Translations under genes and position numbers: made by a program
The notes under the pieces: generated by a model
The model's input: only the letters and a program-made list of their open reading frames with translations
Databases searched by the model: none
Told to the model about the DNA's origin: nothing
Source of the DNA: Anaerolinea thermophila
GTDB taxonomy: Bacteria; Chloroflexota; Anaerolineae; Anaerolineales; Villigracilaceae
DNA length: 9,189 nucleotides
Direction of reading: 5' to 3'
Assembly (NCBI GenBank): GCA_022729775.1
Contig: DZBA01000120.1
Location: 1 to 9,189 of the forward strand
Shown here: piece after piece, positions 1-4,832 of the stretch
Position numbering within the stretch: position 1 is the first letter of the stretch
How the letters are laid out: each line of letters opens with the position of its first letter

Positions 1-54
1 CCCGCGATCTCGGCCTTGACAGGGCCGCATGTTAGGCCGCTACACCACGGGACC
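1..54 (-). tRNA. tRNA-Asp (anticodon GUC), 3' part cut by window start
   Basis: Read on the minus strand from 54 down to 1, the sequence folds as the first 54 nt of a tRNA. The acceptor 5' strand is GGTCCCG (54-48), followed by TG and a D-stem GTGT paired with ACAT. The anticodon stem CGGCC/GGCCG encloses the 7-nt loop CTGTCAA with anticodon GTC at 20-18. Then come a 5-nt variable region and the 5' strand of the T-stem, GCGGG. The window ends exactly at the T-stem, so the T-loop, the 3' acceptor strand and any encoded CCA lie outside. GTC specifies aspartate (codons GAC/GAU). The gene is transcribed away from the operon at 292. Confidence 0.95.
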
Positions 55-72
55 ATCTAACAAGCGGGCGTG

Positions 73-101
73 AGTTTACCATGAGGGTATGAAGGTGTCA
101 A
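73..101 (-). promoter_or_regulatory. sigma-70-type promoter for tRNA-Asp
   Basis: On the minus strand a consensus -35 TTGACA (101-96) is followed, after exactly 17 nt, by TAAACT (78-73) as -10. The predicted start, near 66, lies about 12 nt before the tRNA 5' end at 54, a normal short leader for RNase P processing. The match and its placement are visible in the sequence; activity is inferred. Confidence 0.75.
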
Positions 102-187
102 TATGTTAATGGAATTTCGTTTCTCAAAATCTAAACCCAATTTTAAATCGCCTTGTCGCGCGACTTTCTATTTTGCAAAGTAGAAAT

Positions 188-201
188 TGTCAAACTTGAC
201 A
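188..201. repeat. inverted repeat TGTCAA-AC-TTGACA over the -35 box
   Basis: A perfect 6-bp inverted repeat with a 2-nt spacer. Its right arm is identical to the -35 hexamer of the operon promoter, so a dimeric protein bound here would compete with RNA polymerase. It could be a coincidence of the TTGACA hexamer having a chance partner upstream, so the operator role is inference. A second, looser inverted repeat (TTTCTA 165-170 with TAGAAA 181-186) lies just upstream. Confidence 0.4.
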
Positions 202-224
202 CATTGAATGCCATGTTCTAAAAT
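196..224 (+). promoter_or_regulatory. sigma-70-type promoter of the roadblock-V4R-RR-GT2 operon
   Basis: Consensus -35 TTGACA (196-201), a 17-nt spacer, and -10 TAAAAT (219-224). Transcription would start near 231, leaving a leader of about 60 nt before the first start codon at 292. It is the only strong promoter-like match seen before the four closely packed genes, so it probably drives all of them. One inverted repeat covers the -35 and another (240-253) lies just past the start point, suggesting the promoter is regulated. Confidence 0.75.
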
Positions 225-239
225 AGATGGATGTACGCG

Positions 240-253
240 CCTAGTCAACTAGG
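240..253. repeat. inverted repeat CCTAGT-CA-ACTAGG in the operon leader
   Basis: A perfect 6-bp inverted repeat with a 2-nt spacer, about 10-23 nt downstream of the predicted transcription start. The placement suits an operator that blocks promoter clearance. The arms are too short and the loop too small for a stable RNA hairpin, so a DNA-binding site is the better reading. The geometry matches the repeat at 188-201, although the arm sequences differ. Confidence 0.45.
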
Positions 254-279
254 TATTATGTTCACATCATCATCCCCTC

Positions 280-285
280 AGGAGG
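280..285 (+). promoter_or_regulatory. strong Shine-Dalgarno AGGAGG deciding the TTG start at 292
   Basis: AGGAGG sits 6 nt before the TTG at 292 (gap 286-291). No ATG or GTG start lies at a useful distance; the next in-frame ATG (316) would remove the first residues of the leading helix. This fixes TTG as the start codon of the roadblock gene. Confidence 0.85.
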
Positions 286-291
286 GCTGGT

Positions 292-663
292 TTGTCTAAA
301 AATCGTACGCAACAAATGGTTGATCGTCTGCGCGAGCTACAGGCATCCTCACCTGACATTGAAGCTTCGGCTGTTGTCAGTGTGGATGGCTTGAGTATCG
401 CGTCTGCTCTTCCGCAAGGCGTGGAAGAAGATCGTGTTTCAGCGATGTCTGCTGCCATGTTGTCTTTGGGCGAGCGCATTGCTAGTGAATTGGGACGCGG
501 TTCCCTTGAACAGGTTTACATCAAGGGCGTCAAAGGGTATGTCGTTTTGATGTCGGTTGGTGAAGAGGCTGTTCTTACCGCGCTGGCACGCGAACAAGCC
601 AAACTTGGTTTGATCTTCCTTGACATGCGTCGCGCCACTGAAGACCTGGCGAAGTTGATCTAG
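292..663 (+). CDS. roadblock/LC7 domain protein (MglB-like)
   Basis: A 123-residue protein, essentially one roadblock/LC7 domain. It has a leading amphipathic helix (about 3-18), a first strand with the family-type pattern AVVSVDGLSIAS (about 27-38), a long central helix (about 48-68), then VYIKGVKGYVVLMSVG and an ending FLDMRRATEDLAKLI. Such proteins form dimers. In bacteria, MglB-type members act as GTPase-activating partners or scaffolds of Ras-like MglA GTPases, and others sit in signalling complexes without one. No MglA-like GTPase is encoded in this window. The start is TTG, fixed by a strong AGGAGG. It is the first gene of a four-gene operon, 10 nt before the V4R gene. No signal peptide or membrane segment is visible, so it is cytoplasmic. 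The fold assignment is confident; the partner is unknown. Confidence 0.88.
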   Translation: MSKNRTQQMVDRLRELQASSPDIEASAVVSVDGLSIASALPQGVEEDRVSAMSAAMLSLGERIASELGRGSLEQVYIKGVKGYVVLMSVGEEAVLTALAREQAKLGLIFLDMRRATEDLAKLI

Positions 664-673
664 TGGAGTTGTT

Positions 674-1309
674 ATGAGTCCCATTCCAAAAAGCAATCTA
701 TACTATCCCAATAAGTTTGGCATGATCATCATCAAATCCCTCGAAGAGGTGATGGGCAAAAATGGTTTGAACGCAATTCTCAACCTTGCAGGTTTAAATC
801 ATTACATCGAAAATTACCCCCCCGATAACCTCGACAAGGGTTTTGATTTTTCGGAACTTTCTTCGCTTGGCGTCGCGCTGGAAGAAATGTATGGTCCGCG
901 CGGCGGACGCGGCTTGATGTTGCGCGCTGGACGCGCCACATTTGCCGACGCGCTCAGAAATTTCGGCGCATTGGCTGGCGCGGCAGATTTGGCTTTCGTC
1001 GTCCTCCCGCTTCAATCCAAACTTCGCATCGGCTTGCCCGCCTTTGCAAAAATATTCACCCAATTGAGCGACCAAGACACGGTTGTCGAAGAAAAAGACA
1101 CCGAATGGGTATGGACAATCAATAAATGTCCATGCTGCTGGGGACGCACCGGCGCCGACAAGCCCGTTTGTTATATTTCGACAGGCTTATTGCAAGAAGC
1201 GCTTAAATGGGTATCCGGCGGAAACGAATTCCGTGTCAACGAATCCAAATGCGTTGCCATTGGCGACAGCATTTGTGAATTCATCGTCCAAAAAGAACCA
1301 CTCTCGTAA
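674..1309 (+). CDS. V4R (4-vinyl reductase-type) small-molecule-binding domain protein
   Basis: A 211-residue cytoplasmic protein. The C-terminal part (about 95-205) has the hallmarks of V4R domains: CPCCWGR (152-158), a cysteine at 166, GLLQEALKWVSGG (171-183), then C193 and C201 before the last strand. V4R domains are known from BchJ and from the sensor part of XylR/DmpR-type regulators, and are thought to bind hydrocarbons or other small ligands. The clustered cysteines (152, 154, 155, 166, 193, 201) suggest a metal or thiol site. The N-terminal part (15-75) is helical and resembles the linker seen in stand-alone V4R proteins. GGAG (665-668) lies 5 nt before the ATG. It follows the roadblock gene by 10 nt and precedes the response regulator by 20 nt, so it is probably the ligand-sensing member of that pathway. 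The ligand cannot be read from the sequence. Confidence 0.82.
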   Translation: MSPIPKSNLYYPNKFGMIIIKSLEEVMGKNGLNAILNLAGLNHYIENYPPDNLDKGFDFSELSSLGVALEEMYGPRGGRGLMLRAGRATFADALRNFGALAGAADLAFVVLPLQSKLRIGLPAFAKIFTQLSDQDTVVEEKDTEWVWTINKCPCCWGRTGADKPVCYISTGLLQEALKWVSGGNEFRVNESKCVAIGDSICEFIVQKEPLS

Positions 1310-1329
1310 TCCGCGCAAAGGCGGCTGGC

Positions 1330-2187
1330 ATGACAGATAACAACAAGTCCAAAATACTCATCATTGAAGACGACCTTGACGTCGCTGAAATGCTGAATGC
1401 GTATTTTCGCGTTCAAGGCTACGACGTGTTCACTGTCAACTGGGGGGAAGACGGCGTTCGCTCCTGCCAGACAGTTCATCCGGACCTCGTCATTCTCGAT
1501 ATTCGTTTGCCGGATATTGACGGTTATGAAGTTGCGCGCCGTTTACGCAGTGACCGGCGTACAGCCGAAGTCCCGATCATCTTCCTGACCGAAAAACGCG
1601 ACCGCGCTGATCGTTTGCAAGGACTTGAGATTGGCGCAGACGATTACATTACCAAGCCCTTTGACGTTCAAGAGCTGCGTTTGCGTGTTCGCAATGCGCT
1701 TAAACGAATGGCGCAAGGTTCCCTTACCAACCCAGTTACGGGCTTGCCCGAAGGTCCGCTTGTGGATGAACACCTTACCGAGATTTTGGATAAGGATGGC
1801 GCGGCTGTTGTATTTGTTTCGATTGAAAATATGGATTCCTTCCGCGAAGCCTATGGCTTTGTTGCCTCAGATGACGTATTGCGCGCAATTAGCTTGATGA
1901 TCGTCAATACCATCCGCGAAGTCAGCCGCCCCGAAGATTTTCTGGGACATTTGTCCGGCACTGATTTTGTGATTGTCCTGCCTTCCGCCAACCTTGCGGC
2001 GCTGAGTGAAAAATTACGCTCCCGGCTCGAGCAATCTATGGAATATTTCTATCCCATCAAAGACCGCGAACAGATGGTAAAGCGCAATAATCGTCTTGGC
2101 GCAAAACTGACAGAAGTTCCATCCTTAAAAGGAAGATTTGCTTCGCTTGAACAAGCCAAATCGGAACTGGTCAGCCTTAAGAAATAG
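1330..2187 (+). CDS. response regulator: REC domain fused to a degenerate GGDEF domain
   Basis: A 285-residue protein. The receiver domain (about 8-125) is complete: acidic pair D14/D15, phospho-acceptor D57 in LVILDIRLPD, T87 and K109 in ITKPF. A GGDEF-like domain follows from NPVTGLP (134-140). The signature GGDEF is replaced by SGTDF (209-213), and the metal-binding aspartate position before it appears as serine (VSIEN, S164), so diguanylate cyclase activity is very unlikely. An RxxD motif (RPED, 200-203) stands exactly five residues before SGTDF, the position of the c-di-GMP inhibitory site. The C-terminal end is poorly conserved. The domain may therefore bind c-di-GMP or serve only for protein contacts. 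A weak AAGG-type ribosome binding site precedes the ATG. Possible kinase partner: the histidine kinase at 2924-4693 (inference). Confidence 0.88.
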   Translation: MTDNNKSKILIIEDDLDVAEMLNAYFRVQGYDVFTVNWGEDGVRSCQTVHPDLVILDIRLPDIDGYEVARRLRSDRRTAEVPIIFLTEKRDRADRLQGLEIGADDYITKPFDVQELRLRVRNALKRMAQGSLTNPVTGLPEGPLVDEHLTEILDKDGAAVVFVSIENMDSFREAYGFVASDDVLRAISLMIVNTIREVSRPEDFLGHLSGTDFVIVLPSANLAALSEKLRSRLEQSMEYFYPIKDREQMVKRNNRLGAKLTEVPSLKGRFASLEQAKSELVSLKK

Positions 2188-2195
2188 GAATAAAT

Positions 2196-2927
2196 TTGCA
2201 GATTACGGTTATTACACCAACTTATAACGAAGCGGAGAACCTGCCCAAACTGGTCTCCGCTTTATTTTCGCTTCCACTCGATTTACGCGTGCTGATTGTT
2301 GATGACAATAGCCCCGACGGCACCGGTCACATCGCGGATGAATTGTCCGCGGCGCATCCCGGTCGCGTGGATGTTTTACATCGCGCCGGCAAAATGGGAC
2401 TGCGCTCAGCTTATATGAGCGGTTTTCATAAAGCATTGGAATCTGGCGCGGAAGCGGTTGTTCAAATGGACGCGGATTTTTCCCATGACCCGGCGGTTTT
2501 GGTCAAAATGGCTGAGTTGATTCAATCTCATGATTTGATCATCGGCTCACGCTATGTCGAGGGCGGCTCGGTGGATGAACGCTGGGCGTTTTGGCGCAAG
2601 GGGCTTTCTGCGTTTGGAAATTTTTACGCGCGGACGATTCTTGGCGCGCCCTTAGGCGATATGACCACCGGGTACCGGATGTGGCGGCGCGAAGCCATGA
2701 TGCGCTTGCCGTTGGAGCGCGTACAATCCAGCGGGTATGTCTTTTTGGTCGAAATGGCTTACCTTGCGTATTGCCTCGGCTTGGACATCAAAGAAACCCC
2801 CATTCATTTTGCAGATAGGCGTTGGGGAAAATCTAAAATATCCTTTAAGATTCAATTTGAAGCCGCGTTTCGGGTTTGGTATGTGTGGTGGTCATATCGT
2901 GATTTGAGAAAGACTCCCAAACGTTAA
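2196..2927 (+). CDS. family 2 glycosyltransferase, polyprenol-phosphate mannosyltransferase (DPM1) type
   Basis: A 243-residue GT-A glycosyltransferase. The N-terminal PTYNEAENL (8-16), VDDNSPDGTG (35-44), DAD metal site (92-94, in MDADFSHDP) and later GSRYV, TTGYRMWR and SSGYVF are the standard DPM1-like motifs. These enzymes move mannose or glucose from a nucleotide sugar to a polyprenyl phosphate at the inner face of the membrane. The motif usually seen as GLGxAY is GLRSAY here. There is no C-terminal membrane segment, so it is the soluble short form. The start is TTG: AGGAA (2186-2190), overlapping the previous stop codon, lies 5 nt before it. It is the last gene of the operon, 8 nt after the response regulator. 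Its TAA overlaps the stop codon of the convergent kinase. The donor sugar is not decidable from the sequence. Confidence 0.87.
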   Translation: MQITVITPTYNEAENLPKLVSALFSLPLDLRVLIVDDNSPDGTGHIADELSAAHPGRVDVLHRAGKMGLRSAYMSGFHKALESGAEAVVQMDADFSHDPAVLVKMAELIQSHDLIIGSRYVEGGSVDERWAFWRKGLSAFGNFYARTILGAPLGDMTTGYRMWRREAMMRLPLERVQSSGYVFLVEMAYLAYCLGLDIKETPIHFADRRWGKSKISFKIQFEAAFRVWYVWWSYRDLRKTPKR

Positions 2928-2953
2928 AGGTGCGTTTCCTTGAACGCCTTTAA
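2924..2953. terminator. weak hairpin at the convergent operon/kinase junction
   Basis: TTAAAG (2924-2929) pairs with CTTTAA (2948-2953) and GCGTT (2932-2936) with AACGC (2943-2947), giving an 11-bp stem with a 2-nt bulge and a 6-nt loop. It begins at the shared stop codons, where a terminator for the glycosyltransferase operon would be expected. No T-tract follows directly on either strand, and the hairpin lies inside the 3' end of the kinase gene, so intrinsic termination is doubtful. Confidence 0.3.
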
Positions 2954-4693
2954 GGGGAGAATAATTTTGAACAAGCTTCCTTTTCCTGCTTCGCTTTGCA
3001 GGATGATTTTCCCATTCATGATTGAAGTTAATTTGGCGACAATGGACAACCCCAGTCCAAACCCGCTTTGTTTTGAAGTCTCGACGCTATTCACTTGCTC
3101 AAACGCTTCAAATACGCGCTTTTGCGCTTCGGCGGGAATGCCCACCCCTGTATCGCTCACTTCGAGCGCCCAGTGCGTTTCATCTTCTTTGATAAAATGT
3201 ACTTTCACCACGCCTTTTTCTGTGAATTTGACCGCATTGTGTACAAGGTTCATCACAATCTGCCGCAGCCAGAATTGGTCGCCAATCATTCTTTGAGGCA
3301 GAGCTGGGTCAATATATTGCTCAAGCGTCAATCCTTTTTTGCGCGCGTGAAAGTTAAGTGTGGCGACAAGCGGACCAATTACTTCATCCACATCAAAGGG
3401 GAATTCTCTTAATATAATTTTTCCTGTTTCAATTTGCGCCTGACCAACCAGATTGTTGATAAATGAAAGCAGCTGGTTTGCGCTATCCAAAACTTCTGCT
3501 GTTGCCTTATCTTGCTCTTCGCTTACAGCCCCAAACGACCCATCCTTGATCATTTCTGTATAACCAATGATAGCTCCCAGCGGGGAGCGCAAGTCGTGAC
3601 CAAAACTTGCCAGCAGCTGGCTTTTTAGCCGGCTTGCTTCTTCGATTTGTTTGTGCGCGCGCTTTTGCTCTGTGATGTCGTTGATGAGCAGCACGCGCCC
3701 GCTGCGCTTCCCATTTTGGTCTGTCACGGATGTAGTGCGAAGGCGGAAGATTAGCGCTTCGCCTGTAATCTCAATCGAAATTTCTTCGTTAATTTCCCCG
3801 CGCGGATTTTTTGCCTGCCACCCCTGCCATTGTGGTAAAAGCGATTCGATTTCTCGCCCGATAAAATTTCCAGTATTTTGAAAAATAAATGTCCCAACAG
3901 GGTTGATGTCTACAATGCGTTCTTTGTAATCCAGCACCACCACGCCGTCTTCCATTGCGTTGAAGACAGAACTATGCGCGACTGGTTGCAAATCCATGAA
4001 GCGGTAGCGCAGGAAACTAATTGAGATAAGCAGGTTGGTTAACGTTAAAGCGATGGGGGTCAAATCCAGCGACGGCAGCGGGTTTACCCCGGTTACATAC
4101 ATAATATTGGCAGCCCAGGGAAATGCCATGCCGATGAGCATAATCCGCGCTTGATGGCGGTAGATATTTTCCAGGCGCATGGCGCTTTGAATAAACAGGA
4201 TGGTTGTTGCCGTAATCAATATATATTGGAAGATGACAACAAAAATGAACAGCGGTCCGTGCGTAATTTGCAGCGGACCGAAAGGCAAGTCATTGGTAAA
4301 GCGCATCTCTGCCCATAGTAAATGATGCCATTCATTGGTGAATGCGGCGATGACCCATAAGCTGGCAAATAATAGCAGGAATCTTATGCGCATTTTGGTC
4401 AGCCAAATTCCGAGTCCCCTGTAGTGCATGGCAAAAATGAAGATGCCCAGCGCGACAAAGGAAATACCGAAATACTCGAATTTGCTCCATATTATTTTTT
4501 CTACCATGTTCGGGCGGATTATTTCCATGGCATACGTCAACGACCATTCTGCAGAGCAAATTACTGAGACCATCAGACCATAGGCGCCTGGCATATCTCG
4601 AAACCGCCAGATACGAATCATGAGCAGCAAGCTTATGAATACGCCGCCAAGTAAAATAACAATATATGCGATGTAGTAAGGATATATTTCCAT
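2924..4693 (-). CDS. membrane sensor histidine kinase: 7TM + PAS + HisKA + HATPase
   Basis: 589 residues from the ATG at 4693. About seven hydrophobic segments (6-26, 34-55, 67-87, 99-116, 139-163, 175-195, 203-222) form the 7TM sensor region typical of one histidine-kinase class. A PAS domain follows (about 242-340), then the dimerisation helix with H366 in FGHDLRSPL, and a complete ATPase domain: N-box with N486 (NLVHNAVKFT), G1 DTGVGIP (514-520), F-box FEAFEQV and G2 GFGLGLS (544-550). It should autophosphorylate at H366 and pass phosphate to a receiver domain not in the same protein. An in-frame TTG at 4738 would add 15 residues, but family members begin just before TM1 and neither start has a Shine-Dalgarno, so ATG 4693 is preferred. 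Its 3' end overlaps the glycosyltransferase stop codon and its 5' end is divergent from glgA. The signal sensed is unknown. Confidence 0.9.
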   Translation of the reverse strand: MEIYPYYIAYIVILLGGVFISLLLMIRIWRFRDMPGAYGLMVSVICSAEWSLTYAMEIIRPNMVEKIIWSKFEYFGISFVALGIFIFAMHYRGLGIWLTKMRIRFLLLFASLWVIAAFTNEWHHLLWAEMRFTNDLPFGPLQITHGPLFIFVVIFQYILITATTILFIQSAMRLENIYRHQARIMLIGMAFPWAANIMYVTGVNPLPSLDLTPIALTLTNLLISISFLRYRFMDLQPVAHSSVFNAMEDGVVVLDYKERIVDINPVGTFIFQNTGNFIGREIESLLPQWQGWQAKNPRGEINEEISIEITGEALIFRLRTTSVTDQNGKRSGRVLLINDITEQKRAHKQIEEASRLKSQLLASFGHDLRSPLGAIIGYTEMIKDGSFGAVSEEQDKATAEVLDSANQLLSFINNLVGQAQIETGKIILREFPFDVDEVIGPLVATLNFHARKKGLTLEQYIDPALPQRMIGDQFWLRQIVMNLVHNAVKFTEKGVVKVHFIKEDETHWALEVSDTGVGIPAEAQKRVFEAFEQVNSVETSKQSGFGLGLSIVAKLTSIMNGKIILQSEAGKGSLFKIILPLKAFKETHL

Positions 4694-4703
4694 AATTATT
4701 TTT

Positions 4704-4709
4704 ATTGTA
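4704..4709 (-). promoter_or_regulatory. -10-like TACAAT just upstream of the kinase start
   Basis: On the minus strand TACAAT (4709-4704) lies 10 nt before ATG 4693, placing the transcription start within a few nt of the start codon. The expected -35 window (4732-4727, TGCCGC) has no match. With no Shine-Dalgarno present, a nearly leaderless mRNA is plausible. A single hexamer in AT-rich DNA is weak evidence. Confidence 0.35.
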
Positions 4710-4820
4710 CTGGCAAACGTTTCTTTGCGGCATTTCAATTTGATTGGGTTTTTCCCTCGCTTGACGCGCGCTTAAAGCCATTTTCTCATAATTTGCGCCC
4801 GCGCTTTGCCTTTTTTCATG

Positions 4821-4826
4821 TACAAT
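4821..4826 (+). promoter_or_regulatory. -10-like TACAAT positioned for a leaderless glgA mRNA
   Basis: TACAAT ends 6 nt before ATG 4833, so a start about 7 nt downstream would fall on the A of the ATG. No Shine-Dalgarno precedes this ATG, which fits leaderless initiation. The hexamer overlaps the palindrome ACAATTGT (4822-4829). There is no clear -35; TTGACG (4761-4766) is too far away, but could form a separate promoter with CATAAT (4787-4792) only with an overlong 20-nt spacer. Confidence 0.45.
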
Positions 4827-4832
4827 TGTGCC

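Noticed and set aside
1..54. tRNA gene as an attachment site for an integrated element
   Set aside because: The neighbouring genes are ordinary signalling and metabolic genes. No integrase or direct repeat of the tRNA 3' end is visible, and the 3' end is outside the window.
120..190. Small gene or regulatory RNA in the tRNA-roadblock gap
   Set aside because: No open frame with a start signal, no hairpin with a T-tract and no riboswitch-like fold was seen; the stretch is explained by two divergent promoters.
2940..3412. Plus-strand open frames (118 and 105 residues) across the kinase catalytic region
   Set aside because: They are complements of the HisKA/HATPase motifs; the composition looks random, with no start signal.
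4694..4738. TTG at 4738 as the kinase start
   Set aside because: It adds 15 polar residues before TM1, has no Shine-Dalgarno and would lie upstream of the TACAAT element; ATG 4693 fits the family better.
4332..4781. 149-residue minus-strand frame over the start of the kinase
   Set aside because: It is in another frame over conserved membrane segments of the kinase and has no family resemblance or Shine-Dalgarno.
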